Shown here: one piece after another, positions 13,393 to 22,158 of the stretch
Layout: each line of letters starts with the position of its first letter
How positions within the stretch are numbered: position 1 is the stretch's first letter
IMG/VR virus record: IMGVR_UViG_3300045922_001133
Span: 1-64,000 of that record
DNA: 64,000 nt
Reading direction: 5' to 3' (one strand)
Origin: a virus
Notes under the pieces: generated by a model
Seen by the model: only the letters and a program-made list of their open reading frames with translations
Told to the model about the DNA's origin: nothing
Database searches by the model: none
Made by a program: the position numbers and the translations under genes

Positions 13393-16137
13393 TCATCCTC
13401 GGATGGTGTGGGCGAGTTCACGGATTATCGGGCCGGCCGTCGAGCCGGCCCGGGCGCCGAGCGCGGCGCCGAGAGCGATGGCCGCAGTCGGGTGCTTCTG
13501 CGCGAGCTCGCCGGCGGCGAGGCGCATCTTCGCCTGCGCGATGTTGAGGGCGTTGCCGAAGCTGCCCGATCCGGACTGCTCGGCGGCCTCGAGCTTCTGC
13601 ACCTTGCTCCGGAGCTTTTCGTTCGAGGCCCCACGCGACCGGTTCTCGATCGCTGTGACGCCGGCGCCGATACCGGCGCCGACGAGTCCGCCGATGAGCC
13701 GATCGCGCAAGGCAGCCTCTTTGTACTCCGGCGTCTCGCCGGGAGCGGACTCCGAGTACCCGATCTCCGCCGCCGGCGAAGAAGAGGGGTCGCTCGCAGT
13801 CGGGCTCACGCCGGGGCCATCCTTGCCCGGCGTAGAAGAGCCCGGCGGGGTGCCGGCGTCGCCGCTCGCCGCCGGCGTCCCTGCCTGGTTCCCTCCCGGG
13901 TCCTGACCGCCCATGAGCGCCTGTTCCTGAGCCTGCTGATCGGCCGCAGCCTGATACGCAGAGCCACCCGCCTCCATCGTCGTCGACGGCGGGAGCTGGG
14001 TGTTCACGATCCCCATGAGCTGCTGCTTCAGCCCCTGCATCGCGTCGCGCATCTGCGTCGCGAGCTGCTGCTGCTGCAGTGTCTCGTTCGAAGCCGCGAG
14101 CGACTTCTGCATCGCAGCCGCCGCCGCGGCGTTCGCCGCGTTGACCTGCTGCATCGCCTGCTCCTGGATCTGCTGCGCCTGGGCGAGCGCCTGCTGGTTC
14201 ATCTCCGAGCTCATGGCGACCTGCTCCTGGAGCTGCTGGACCTGCTGCTCTGCCGCCTGAAGGCGCTGCATCGCCTCGATGAAGCGCTCGCGGTAGTACA
14301 TTCTCTCCGCGGCATCCTGCGCCTGCTGCGCGGCGCTTTCCTCGGCGAGGTAGGCCTCGAGCTCGTTGGCCTCTTCACCCCCGGGCACCGGCGGCGCCGT
14401 CGGCGCGCCGCCCATCTCGGAAAGCGCGCGCTTGAACCGCTCGGCGAGCTTGGTGTGCTGGCCGGCGGCGGGGCCGGAAAGCGGGGGAGGGGGAGGGGGA
14501 GGCGGCAGGACCTTGCCCTGGGCCGCGTCGGGCAACCCCTCCGACTTCTTCTCCTTAAGAGGGCCCTTCGCCTTTCGACGAGCCCTCTGTAGGGCCGCGA
14601 GCGCGGCGATGGTGCCCACGCCGATCGCGGCGGGGGCGGTGCCGGGGCCGAGGGGGCCCTTGGGGCCGAGGAGGCCCTTCGCCTTTCGACCAACCCTCCG
14701 TACCTTTCGACCAACCCTCAGCGCCGCGGTCGCGGCGCTGTCAGCCGCGTTCCGCATGGAGGTACTGAAGGTCTTGTACTTCTTACCGGTCGGCGTCGCC
14801 CGAAGCTCCCGAAGGAGGTCCTCGGCCGAAGGCCCCTTGGCCGCCGCTTCCTTGAGGTTCCCCTCGAGGTCCATCTCGGGGACGAAGACCGTAGGCGACT
14901 TTGAGGCGAGCGCGAGCTTCATCGCCGCGCCGTGGTAGCGGAGCGTGTCGGGGTGGAAGCGCTCGACGCGGGCGGAGGCCTTCTTCTCCTTGGGAACACG
15001 CGTCCGGACGGAGATCGGGCCGAGCTTCAGGCGCTCCTTGTATTGCGAAGGATCGTCCAACCAAGCCATGTCGCTCTCGATCCGGTCCATCTCCTTCTCT
15101 GCTTTTTCCCCACGAAGGACACGGATGAACGCCGTCTTCGCGGCAACAGCAGCGGTGTCGACAGCCTCGTCAGGCGCAGCAGCCGTCTTCGCCTTGCCCT
15201 CGGACTTCTTCTTGTGGTGAACGGCGTGCGCCGCGTGCGCGCCGCCTATCGCGCCGCCGACGGCGCCGAGCGCTGCCAGGAGAGCCTTCTCTCGCGGGGA
15301 CATCTTGATGCCGAGCGCCTTCGAGCCGTAGATGGTGCCGCCAGTCAGGGCGCCGAGCGCGGCGCCGCGAAGTGCCGGATGCTTCTCATCCCCTTCGGTC
15401 ATGAGACCGCCGGCGAGCGCGCCGTAGCCGGAACCGGGGAGCGGGTTCAAGAAGCCGTGGCCGAGCGCGTAGGGCTGAACCTCCTCGAACGAGGCGGCCG
15501 TCTTGCCCTCCGGAGCGGCCTCCGGGGTGACCACCGCTTCCTCGGCGGCCCCCGCCTGGGGGTCGACCACCGCCGGGGGCGTGCCCGCCGTCGCCGCGGT
15601 CTCCGCGTGGGGGAGGAGCTGCCAGAGCTCGTCGAGGTGCTCCTGTTCCTTCGTGAGGTACTCCTCGATCTTGAAGCGCGTCGGGTTGTCCTCTCCGACG
15701 AGCTTCCGGAGATGCTGCCAGTTCGCGATGCCTTCCTGCTCCATCTGGATCATCGTCTTGATGATCTCGACGGGGTCAGAGCTTGGCGGGGGCGCGGGGA
15801 TGTCCGGGACTTCGACCGCGCCCCCGAGAACGCTCATCCGCCGGAGGAGGAACTCCGCGTGCTCGGTCTCGTGCTGGGCGTGGTGTTGGAGCTCCTGCGC
15901 GATCGAGTGGTGCGCGAGGTCCCGCAACGACTGCGAGTACACGATGTACGCATAGTGCGTCTTGAGCTCGTTCTGCACCATGAGCGCCATGTGCTCGAGG
16001 ACTTCCTCGATGGGGGCAGCGAACTGCCCCTCTAGCACGCCCGTCTCGTCTGGAGCCGCGGTCTTCAGCTTCAGGAAGAAGGCAGCGGCCTCGTGAAGCG
16101 GGATACCGTTCTCGATTTTGAACACGGTGCTCATCAT
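13393..16137 (-). CDS. 914-aa virion-cluster protein with N-terminal ferritin-like diiron domain
   Basis: Residues about 45-175 have the four-helix ferritin/bacterioferritin ligand pattern: E57 in QNELKTHYAY, E90 and H93 in HETEHAEFLLRRMSVLGG, E133 (or E135) in QMEQEG, and E164 and H167 in KEQEHLDEL. That gives the E, ExxH, E, ExxH set that binds two irons. The remaining ~740 residues contain Gly-rich hydrophobic stretches, a basic region (GRKVRRVGRKAKGLLG), poly-proline, and a Gln-rich coiled coil about residues 590-720 (AAEQQVQQLQEQVA). KTA peptides recur (EGKTAAS, KAKTAAA, AAKTAF). It lies among neck and scaffold-like genes; an in-frame ATG at 16134 is an equally good start. Iron oxidation or storage is known for the fold; here the function is inferred. 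Confidence 0.75.
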   Translation of the reverse strand: MMSTVFKIENGIPLHEAAAFFLKLKTAAPDETGVLEGQFAAPIEEVLEHMALMVQNELKTHYAYIVYSQSLRDLAHHSIAQELQHHAQHETEHAEFLLRRMSVLGGAVEVPDIPAPPPSSDPVEIIKTMIQMEQEGIANWQHLRKLVGEDNPTRFKIEEYLTKEQEHLDELWQLLPHAETAATAGTPPAVVDPQAGAAEEAVVTPEAAPEGKTAASFEEVQPYALGHGFLNPLPGSGYGALAGGLMTEGDEKHPALRGAALGALTGGTIYGSKALGIKMSPREKALLAALGAVGGAIGGAHAAHAVHHKKKSEGKAKTAAAPDEAVDTAAVAAKTAFIRVLRGEKAEKEMDRIESDMAWLDDPSQYKERLKLGPISVRTRVPKEKKASARVERFHPDTLRYHGAAMKLALASKSPTVFVPEMDLEGNLKEAAAKGPSAEDLLRELRATPTGKKYKTFSTSMRNAADSAATAALRVGRKVRRVGRKAKGLLGPKGPLGPGTAPAAIGVGTIAALAALQRARRKAKGPLKEKKSEGLPDAAQGKVLPPPPPPPPLSGPAAGQHTKLAERFKRALSEMGGAPTAPPVPGGEEANELEAYLAEESAAQQAQDAAERMYYRERFIEAMQRLQAAEQQVQQLQEQVAMSSEMNQQALAQAQQIQEQAMQQVNAANAAAAAAMQKSLAASNETLQQQQLATQMRDAMQGLKQQLMGIVNTQLPPSTTMEAGGSAYQAAADQQAQEQALMGGQDPGGNQAGTPAASGDAGTPPGSSTPGKDGPGVSPTASDPSSSPAAEIGYSESAPGETPEYKEAALRDRLIGGLVGAGIGAGVTAIENRSRGASNEKLRSKVQKLEAAEQSGSGSFGNALNIAQAKMRLAAGELAQKHPTAAIALGAALGARAGSTAGPIIRELAHTIRG

Positions 16138-16601
16138 TCTCCCTCCGGAGCGGGCTCCTCGACGATAACCGCGATCTGCGTGCCGACGCCGAACGCTTGA
16201 ACGAGGCAGGGCGCCGGCGTGCCGGGCGCGCCGTACACCAGGGTCTTGCCGCCGCCCTCGTCGCTGAAGCCGAGGAGGGCGTGTCCCTTCGGATCACCCG
16301 GTTCGGCGAGCTCGACGCCGGCGGCAGTGACCGAGGTGAAGGCGATGCCACGGTCCACCTGCGTGACGAGGAGGCCGCTGACGGCGCCCTCGAGCTGAGA
16401 CTTGATCTCGGCGAAGGTGAGGCCGCCGTCGGCGCGATCGCCCTCGACGAAGGTGTACTCCACCGCGTCGGGCTGGACGAACTTCACCTTCGTCCCAACG
16501 AGCCCGTAGACGACCGGCGGGAGCGGCTTGCCCACCAGAGTCCCCGCGAGGAACCGGTTCATCTCGTCGAGGCTGTTGAACTTGTAGGTCTTGAGCGCCA
16601 T
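16134..16601 (-). CDS. Small virion protein related in pattern to the sheath repeats, 155 aa
   Basis: The protein begins MALKTYKFNSLDEMNRFLAG and continues with VVYGLVGTKVKFVQPDAVEYTF, then TFAEIKSQLEGAV, a beta strand and a final ALLGF. This strand-helix-strand-LGF order matches the five inserted repeats of the tail sheath. The stop codon overlaps the start of the ferritin-domain gene. The ribosome site is GGAGAAG at a slightly long distance. A role as a small capsid or tail-decorating module is plausible but unproven. Confidence 0.65.
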   Translation of the reverse strand: MALKTYKFNSLDEMNRFLAGTLVGKPLPPVVYGLVGTKVKFVQPDAVEYTFVEGDRADGGLTFAEIKSQLEGAVSGLLVTQVDRGIAFTSVTAAGVELAEPGDPKGHALLGFSDEGGGKTLVYGAPGTPAPCLVQAFGVGTQIAVIVEEPAPEGE

Positions 16602-16641
16602 GGGTCAGTTCTTCTCCGTCAGCTCAGTGGCACCAGAAAGA

Positions 16642-17139
16642 TCAATATGCTGCGTACGTGGAATTCACCACCCAGTACTCACTCGACACGCCCATGTTCG
16701 ACGACCCCAGAATACCCTCGATGTTGAGAGCGACCTTCACCCTCTGCTTCATCTGGTCGGTGGTCGCCTTGAAGTACTGAAGCCATCGCATCAGTTCCGG
16801 CGCCTTGTCGTTGACGCCGACAGTGATGCCGCCGTTCGAGTAGTTGATGTGGTTCCGCACCTGTAGCATCGCGACCGATTCGAGGATCGAGATGACCGTC
16901 ATGCGGAGCATGAGGTTGTGCTGGTTCCTGTAGAGCAGGTCGTCGAGGGTGAGCGTCGTGAAGGGCGGCGTGCCGTTGAAATCGGCGAGGGCGTCCATGA
17001 TGGCCCAGGCGATCTGCCGGTCCGTCGATTCGACGCCCGCGATGAGCCGGTTCAGCTCAGGGAAGTCGCGCAAGAAGAGGCGGACCAACTGAACGAAGTC
17101 CCTGGTCGTCTGCGACACACCCGGCAATCCCTGAATCAT
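16642..17139 (-). CDS. Conserved-looking head/neck structural protein, 165 aa
   Basis: The start at 17139 has a GAGGAG site. The sequence is compact and looks well constrained: TTRDFVQLVRLFLRDFPELN, DRQIAWAIMDALADFN, then TPPFTTLTLDDLL and the C-terminal SSEYWVVNSTYAAY. It is mainly helical with two short beta parts. It resembles uncharacterised virion proteins found near the capsid genes of large myoviruses, though this comes from memory of the pattern and not from a search. It lies between a charged 215-residue protein and the 155-residue beta protein; head completion is a reasonable guess. Confidence 0.7.
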   Translation of the reverse strand: MIQGLPGVSQTTRDFVQLVRLFLRDFPELNRLIAGVESTDRQIAWAIMDALADFNGTPPFTTLTLDDLLYRNQHNLMLRMTVISILESVAMLQVRNHINYSNGGITVGVNDKAPELMRWLQYFKATTDQMKQRVKVALNIEGILGSSNMGVSSEYWVVNSTYAAY

Positions 17140-17155
17140 CGCGGGCTCCTCTCGC

Positions 17156-17803
17156 TCAGCGGTTCTTCTTCGACTTGTCCTTCTTCGACGAGCTCTTCGC
17201 CTCGGAGGACTTCTCCTCCGCCTGGGCGACGGCCTCGGTACCCTCCGCGGACTCCTCGCTGGACTTCTCCAGGCCGGCGAGGGTCTCGAGCGGCTGGTCC
17301 ACGGGGAGAACGACGTCGGCGGCGGGGTCTCCGAGCTCGAGAAGCCCCGGAGCGGGGTCAGAGGCCTCGGGCGGAAGAACCGGGTTGTCCGTCGCAGCGA
17401 CGGGCGGCTCGACCGGCATCGTGAACTCCTTCGGCGGGGCGACCTCGCGCGGGTGGACATTCATGTTGTGGCCGGTGGGCTTGTCGTTGTTCGCGCTATC
17501 GAGCGGAGGCTCGGGGCGCGGGTTCGGAAGAGGAACCGACGGAGCCGCCGGAAAGCGGTCGTCGTAGAGGTTCACGACGCGATCATCCATCGTCGTGACG
17601 TAGAGGATGCCCTCCTTCTCCTTCGTGCGGAACTCCTCGATGTGCTGCTTGAGCTGCTCGAGGCTGATCTGGACGGGGCGACCGCGCACGAGACGGCGCG
17701 TGCCGTTCATGATGAACTGCTTCAGCCCGCCATGCGTGGGCCGCTCTGCGCGCTGAAGACGCGTCGCGGTATCGCGCGCGCCGTTGTGGACCTTGAAGTT
17801 CAT
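17156..17803 (-). CDS. Head-cluster protein with disordered Pro/Glu/Ser/Lys-rich C-terminus, 215 aa
   Basis: Start at 17803 with CAGGAGAG upstream. Residues 1-85 form a possible small domain (ILYVTTMDDRVVNLYDDRF) and the rest is a long low-complexity tail, first proline-rich, then acidic, ending in KSSSKKDKSKKNR. Gene order immediately downstream of the major capsid gene suggests a capsid-associated protein whose tail contacts DNA or other head proteins. No family is recognised. Confidence 0.65.
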   Translation of the reverse strand: MNFKVHNGARDTATRLQRAERPTHGGLKQFIMNGTRRLVRGRPVQISLEQLKQHIEEFRTKEKEGILYVTTMDDRVVNLYDDRFPAAPSVPLPNPRPEPPLDSANNDKPTGHNMNVHPREVAPPKEFTMPVEPPVAATDNPVLPPEASDPAPGLLELGDPAADVVLPVDQPLETLAGLEKSSEESAEGTEAVAQAEEKSSEAKSSSKKDKSKKNR

Positions 17804-17828
17804 ACTCGGCTCTCCTGGTGGTGAAAAG

Positions 17829-17869
17829 TCGAAGGGCGCCGGCGCGTTACCAGCACCGACGCCCTTCGA
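17829..17869 (-). terminator. Hairpin terminator downstream of the major capsid gene
   Basis: A 10-bp perfect stem (TCGAAGGGCG / CGCCCTTCGA) encloses 21 bases. It lies 26 bases past the stop of the capsid gene and before the next gene of the operon. It lacks a T-tract in the minus-strand direction, so it may act as a partial terminator or as an mRNA-stabilising 3' hairpin that raises capsid transcript levels. Confidence 0.6.
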
Positions 17870-17894
17870 TGATTCGCCGGGTGGTCTATCCCGG

Positions 17895-19016
17895 TCAGTA
17901 GGTGTTGACCTGCGGGAACTTGAGGCCGGCGTCCACGCGGTTGTTCACCGCGCCGATGGCCTCCTCGGAGACCGGGATGAAGTTCTCGAGGAGCGCGTCC
18001 GCGTTCGTCACCGGGTTGGCGTCGGCGGAGTAGAGCTCCAACTTGCGGCAAGCCGCGATGTTGATGATCCCCATGCCGATGTCCTCCCAGGCCTGGAACG
18101 TGATGAGGTTCGCGATCTTGTCGATGTAGAACTTCGTCGCGTTCAAGACATAGAACTTCCCGAAGAACTCCGGCTTCGTGAAGCAGTACACGTTGCCCGG
18201 ACGGAGGATGTCCGTCTTGATGGTGCGGACGTACGGCCGGCCCATCAGGGTGTTGTACTTGTAGCCGTCGACGGCCGTCTCCGACTGGAGGCGATCGCCG
18301 AAGTCCTCGACCGTCCACTGGAGAAGGTCGTCCCAGTCGACCTCCGTCATCAAGAGACGCTCCGCCCGGAGGCGGTTGCCGTCGAGCATCTTGAAGAGCC
18401 GGACGATGTCCGGGCGCTGGACGGGGCGAACGACCGCGTCGTTGGTCGTCGCGGTGCGAGCGAGCTCTCCCTTCGCGACCGAGAACTCGACCGGCGGCGA
18501 GTTCTGGATCGCCGAGGCGTTGAGCGCCGCCGGCGTACCGCCGTTCGCCTCCACCTGGAGCGCCTGGACGGCCGCCTCCACGTGGATGATGAACTCGCGG
18601 TCCTCGACCTCCTGGATGTCCTTCACCGAGTTCTCCTCGATGATCTTGGTGATGGGCATCTCGTAGGCGAGAAGCTCCTGCTCCGTCTTCTGGAAGATCT
18701 CGCTCGCGATCGTGAAGAACGCGATCTCGGCCTTCGGGCCGCGGATGAAGCGGGCCTTCGGCTGGCCGCGGAAGGTGACGCTCATTGCGCGCGAGCGGGG
18801 CTCGACATCGACGATCTTCACCAGGGTGTCGTGGTTGACCGACCGCTGGCAATCGGCGCGGGTAACCTGTTCCGGTGGCAGGATCTTGCGGGCGAAGGAG
18901 ACCTCGCGCAGGCGGTCGCGGATGTACGCGCCGCCGTACTCGGCGATCTTTTCCTTGCCCTCGGCCGACCCGAGCTTGGTCGCGAAGAGGTCGTTCAGAA
19001 CACGGGGGGAAACCAT
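17895..19016 (-). CDS. Major capsid protein, 373 aa
   Basis: The length, position and composition match an HK97-fold major head protein. A charged helical N-terminal arm (residues 1-60) is followed by a beta-rich core with an E-loop-like segment (SRAMSVTFRGQPKARFIRGPK), a long spine-like helix (AEIAFFTIASEIFQKTEQEL), and a C-terminal domain with MGRPYVRTIKTDIL and GMGIINIAACRKLELYSA. The leader AAGGAGAACAACACATG is among the strongest in the window. A hairpin follows the gene. It is flanked by scaffold-like genes upstream and head proteins downstream, as expected for the capsid module. The N-terminal arm is not obviously a long cleaved scaffold. Confidence 0.85.
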   Translation of the reverse strand: MVSPRVLNDLFATKLGSAEGKEKIAEYGGAYIRDRLREVSFARKILPPEQVTRADCQRSVNHDTLVKIVDVEPRSRAMSVTFRGQPKARFIRGPKAEIAFFTIASEIFQKTEQELLAYEMPITKIIEENSVKDIQEVEDREFIIHVEAAVQALQVEANGGTPAALNASAIQNSPPVEFSVAKGELARTATTNDAVVRPVQRPDIVRLFKMLDGNRLRAERLLMTEVDWDDLLQWTVEDFGDRLQSETAVDGYKYNTLMGRPYVRTIKTDILRPGNVYCFTKPEFFGKFYVLNATKFYIDKIANLITFQAWEDIGMGIINIAACRKLELYSADANPVTNADALLENFIPVSEEAIGAVNNRVDAGLKFPQVNTY

Positions 19017-19061
19017 GTGTTGTTCTCCTTCTTCTTCCTTCTGGTTCTTGCCCGGGTTGCC

Positions 19062-19604
19062 TCAGGTCGTGCCGTTCTGAACGGCCCAGCCCGAGATGAA
19101 CCGGAGCCGGCCGCCGTTGGAAGCGGGGAGACGAGTGACGTAACCGACGATCGGGACGTTCGAGGTGAACGCCCGGCCGACGAGACCGGAGTAGTTGCGA
19201 CTGCCGAGGGTGATCGTCATGACGCTCAGCGGCTGGAGCATCGTGTTGATGGCCGCGTTGCCGGAGCCGTTGATGTTCGCGGCGACGTCGAAGATACGCG
19301 TCTCGAACTCGTACTGACCGAGCAGGAGGATGGGCATCTTGCGCTCCGCCATCGCCTGGACGTCGTAACGCCCACGCTCGGCGAAGAGGGGAAACGAAAG
19401 CGTCGTCGCCGCGTCGCCGACGGTCGTCACGTTCGTAGCGCGCACGAGCTTGCCGCTGGAGTTGAACGTCACCCACTCGCCGTCCACGAGGCAGACCGCG
19501 TTGTCGGGGCTCGCCAGGGTGGGGTCGGCCAGGGGGACGTCACGCCGGTGGATCGACTCGATGGGCGACACCGGCTCGAAGTTGACCTTCTGCACCGTAG
19601 ACAT
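19062..19604 (-). CDS. Capsid-associated (decoration-like) protein, 180 aa
   Basis: It is encoded just upstream of the capsid gene with the same strong leader (AGGAGAACAACCACATG), suggesting many copies per virion. The sequence is beta-rich throughout (AVCLVDGEWVTFNSSGKLV and PIVGYVTRLPASNGGRLRF) with no helical charged stretch, resembling small head-decoration or structural proteins. No enzyme motif is present. The match to a specific decoration family cannot be made by eye. Confidence 0.7.
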   Translation of the reverse strand: MSTVQKVNFEPVSPIESIHRRDVPLADPTLASPDNAVCLVDGEWVTFNSSGKLVRATNVTTVGDAATTLSFPLFAERGRYDVQAMAERKMPILLLGQYEFETRIFDVAANINGSGNAAINTMLQPLSVMTITLGSRNYSGLVGRAFTSNVPIVGYVTRLPASNGGRLRFISGWAVQNGTT

Positions 19605-19654
19605 GTGGTTGTTCTCCTATTCCTTCGTTGCTGCTGACGCAGGTCGGGACGGCG

Positions 19655-20020
19655 TCAGCCGATGCCGCCCAGGATGAATCGTTCGAACTCCGACGGACCG
19701 CCGGAGGTGTGTCCCTCGTCGCTCGTGAGGTGGGCGATCTTCTGGCCCATGTTCGGGCCCACGAGATCGACCGCCTCCGCGATCTTCTCGAGGCGACCGC
19801 TTGCGGCGGCCTTCTCGAGCTGATCGACGAGATCCTTGATAGGGACGTCGAGGCTGATGCCCTTCTCGTGCATCGCATGCGCGACCTTCTCGGCCTCTTC
19901 CCGCTGCATGCGCGCCTGGGCCTCCTTCTTCCAGAAGTCCCGCTCCGCCGCGAGCTTGCGGAGGGTTTCGGGGACCTGGGAGAGGACCAACTGCACCTGC
20001 TCTGCGCTCAACTTCTTCAT
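19655..20020 (-). CDS. Small helical scaffold-like protein, 121 aa
   Basis: The protein is almost all helix: an N-terminal QVQLVLSQVPETLRKLAAER segment, a charged coiled-coil middle (KKEAQARMQREEAEKVAHAM) and a C-terminal GGPSEFERFILGGIG. It lies four bases from the gene upstream, and both precede the capsid genes, as expected for scaffold or core proteins. It contains the LEKAAASGRLEKIAEA stretch, another variant of the KTA/KIA peptides of this block. The family is not recognised. Confidence 0.65.
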   Translation of the reverse strand: MKKLSAEQVQLVLSQVPETLRKLAAERDFWKKEAQARMQREEAEKVAHAMHEKGISLDVPIKDLVDQLEKAAASGRLEKIAEAVDLVGPNMGQKIAHLTSDEGHTSGGPSEFERFILGGIG

Positions 20021-20023
20021 GGC

Positions 20024-21028
20024 TCAGCCCGCCTTCTTGGCGGTAGACTCCGCCATCTTCTTGAGGAGGGCCCGCGCCGCGGCCGTCTTGACCTGGCCGG
20101 AGGACGAGATCTTCACGCCGGCCTCGCCCGTGTGAGCGAACGCCTTCTGGAGCGTGTTGTCCGTCGCCGACGTGAGCGCGGGCTCGTTGAAGTACTGCTT
20201 CAGCTCCGCCTTGCGGGGAGCGTACGCCGTGCCCTTCTTGTAGTCCTTCGCTGCCTCGTTCGAATGAACGAGGGAGCGGGGACCCTGCGGGGCGCCGGCG
20301 GCGGGTTGACCGCCGGGCTCCTCGGACGCCGACGTCTCCGGGGGGACCGCGGCGCCGGCGGAGATCTTCGCCGGGTTGATCGCGTCCTCGGCGACCTTCG
20401 TGGACGCGAGGAAGTAGTCGACGAGCGTGGCGGGGGCCGAGGCCTCCTTCTTGTCGTCATCCTTCTTCGCGAACGGGGGCGCCTTCTTGCCGTCGCCCTT
20501 CTTCGGCGGGCACTCGGCCGCCTTCACGCCGGCGAGCTTCGCGAGCCGCGCGCGCGTGATGTCGGTGACGCCCGCCGTCTTGCCCTTGCCGCCACTGAGC
20601 GCGGTGGTCTGGGTGCCGGGGACATGGTGGTGCGCCGTGTTCTCCATCTGGGTCGCGGCGCCGGCGACGGCCTTCTGGGTGCCGGGGTGCTGCGGGGGCT
20701 GGGCGTGGCCCTTCCCCTGGCCCGACGGCGTGAAGACCTGGGTCTGGCTCTGCTGCGACGCGCTCACGCCGTCGGGCGGAACCGCGGAGTTCGAGGCCGC
20801 CTTCACGATCTCGGGAAGCGCGTACTCGACGGCGTTCGCGAGCTTGATCGCGAACTCCGTGGAGACGGTCTCCTCGTCGAGGGCAGCGGGGGCGGAAGCT
20901 TCCTTGGCGGTGCCCTCCGAGAGGCCCACCTGACGCGCACCCTCGGCCGCGATCGCGGCGGCGCGAGCGTCCTTGGAAAGCGCCTCCTTGACGAGGTCCT
21001 GGATGAGGGGGCGGGACGTCATGTTCAT
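20024..21028 (-). CDS. Scaffold/core-like protein with KTA peptides, 334 aa
   Basis: The protein is low in aromatic residues and high in Ala, Lys, Pro and Gly, like phage internal scaffolds. Helical N-terminus (RPLIQDLVKEALSKDARAAA) and C-terminus (KTAAARALLKKMAESTAKKA) flank flexible linkers. Short peptides recur: AKEASAPAALDEE, GKTAGVTDI, KKEASAPATLVDY and VKTAAARALL. These repeats may be cleavage or docking sites. The start at 21028 has AAGGA; a second ATG lies two codons in. It sits directly before the 121-residue helical gene and the capsid gene. Confidence 0.65.
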   Translation of the reverse strand: MNMTSRPLIQDLVKEALSKDARAAAIAAEGARQVGLSEGTAKEASAPAALDEETVSTEFAIKLANAVEYALPEIVKAASNSAVPPDGVSASQQSQTQVFTPSGQGKGHAQPPQHPGTQKAVAGAATQMENTAHHHVPGTQTTALSGGKGKTAGVTDITRARLAKLAGVKAAECPPKKGDGKKAPPFAKKDDDKKEASAPATLVDYFLASTKVAEDAINPAKISAGAAVPPETSASEEPGGQPAAGAPQGPRSLVHSNEAAKDYKKGTAYAPRKAELKQYFNEPALTSATDNTLQKAFAHTGEAGVKISSSGQVKTAAARALLKKMAESTAKKAG

Positions 21029-21072
21029 GTTCGGGTTCCTTGGGGCGAGACGTCGGAATCTGAAGCGGTGAG

Positions 21073-21100
21073 GGGCCGGACCCCGGAAGGAGTCCGGCCC
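21073..21100 (-). terminator. Hairpin between two scaffold-like genes
   Basis: A 9-bp perfect stem (GGGCCGGAC / GTCCGGCCC) with a 10-base loop lies just past the stop of the 339-residue gene. No T-tract follows, so it may attenuate or stabilise mRNA more than fully terminate. Confidence 0.6.
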
Positions 21101-21108
21101 GGATGGGT

Positions 21109-22128
21109 TCAGCTCTCCCAGGTGACCGGGTAGCCCGCCGCCTCGAGGTACTCGAGCGCGCGGACGTCGACGGCGCTGTCAACGTCGATCGCCGCGGCGA
21201 CCTTCTCGCTCTCGCCGAGCAGGTCGAGGGTGTGAACCGCAGCGACCCTCTCGGCCGCCTGATCCAGGTCCCAGCCTGCCTCGGCTGCCTTCTCGACCGC
21301 CGCCACGAGCGCGAGCTCGTCGATGGCGCTCGACTCCTTCTTCCGGCCCGCGTACATCGCCGCGCCGGCGCCAGCCGCCGCCGCGCCCGCAGCGCCGAGA
21401 CCCGCGCGCGTCATCGTGACCTTCTTGGCCTCCGACTTCGCCGCCGGCACGTACTTCTTCGCGAGCGCCTGCCAGCCTGTCTGCGTGCTCGAGCCGCGCT
21501 CCTTCGCCTCGCGGGCGGAGCGGATCGCGGTCTCGGCCCTGGCCTTGAGATCCTTCGCCTTCGACCCGGTGACGAGCTCGTCGACGCGCTTGGCCGCGTC
21601 GCCGCCGTAGCGCTTCGCCTTGCCGGCGAGGTACTTGCCCTTGTCGAGCGCCTTGGCGAGCTGCGGGGGCATCGCTGCCTCCTTGCTCTCCTCGATCTCC
21701 GGGATCTCGCCCGGGTCCATCTCGGCCTCGGCCGAGGCCTCCTTGGAGATCTCGCGGAGCTCGGCGACGAGCGAGTGCGCCATGACCTTACCGAGGAAGG
21801 TCGCCTCGGCCATCTTGGCCATGGCTTCCTTCTTCTCGGCAAGCTCCCGAGCCGCCTCTTCCTTCTTGGCGTCCCCGTCCTCGTCCTCGTCCTCCTTGTC
21901 ATCCTCGCCCGCGGTCTTCTCGTAGCCGTCGAACGTGGCGTTCCAGAGGGTGGCGATCTGGTCCTCGGAGAGCTTGTCGAGGTCAATGCCGTTGTCCGCC
22001 GCGAGCTTGCAGAAAAGCTCCATCTGGGCGGTCTTCTCCGCCTCGGCGTCGGGGGCATCCGTCGTGTCGTTGACGAAAGCGGTCTTGGTGTTGCCGAAGT
22101 ACTCGGCGAGGAACTGGTCCATGGCCAT
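21109..22128 (-). CDS. Acidic scaffold/core-like protein with one hydrophobic segment, 339 aa
   Basis: The start region (MAMDQFLAEYFGNTKTAFVN) carries a KTA peptide, and further copies appear in EKTAQMELFCKLA and YEKTAGEDD. A very acidic stretch (DDKEDEDEDGDAKKEEAA) near residue 78 is followed by long Ala/Glu/Lys helices and a Gly/Ala hydrophobic run (LGAAGAAAAGAGAAMYAG) near residue 255. The middle segment LDKLSEDQIATLWNATF looks constrained. The gene lies between the intein-bearing protease-like gene and the other scaffold-like genes. A core or scaffold protein role is inferred. Confidence 0.65.
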   Translation of the reverse strand: MAMDQFLAEYFGNTKTAFVNDTTDAPDAEAEKTAQMELFCKLAADNGIDLDKLSEDQIATLWNATFDGYEKTAGEDDKEDEDEDGDAKKEEAARELAEKKEAMAKMAEATFLGKVMAHSLVAELREISKEASAEAEMDPGEIPEIEESKEAAMPPQLAKALDKGKYLAGKAKRYGGDAAKRVDELVTGSKAKDLKARAETAIRSAREAKERGSSTQTGWQALAKKYVPAAKSEAKKVTMTRAGLGAAGAAAAGAGAAMYAGRKKESSAIDELALVAAVEKAAEAGWDLDQAAERVAAVHTLDLLGESEKVAAAIDVDSAVDVRALEYLEAAGYPVTWES

Positions 22129-22158
22129 GATCTTGTCCTGTTCTAGATGGGGGTTCGG

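Noticed and set aside
17784-19637. A 617-codon plus-strand frame across the capsid gene
   Set aside because: It covers several well-supported minus-strand genes and their intergenic regions and has no protein-like features.
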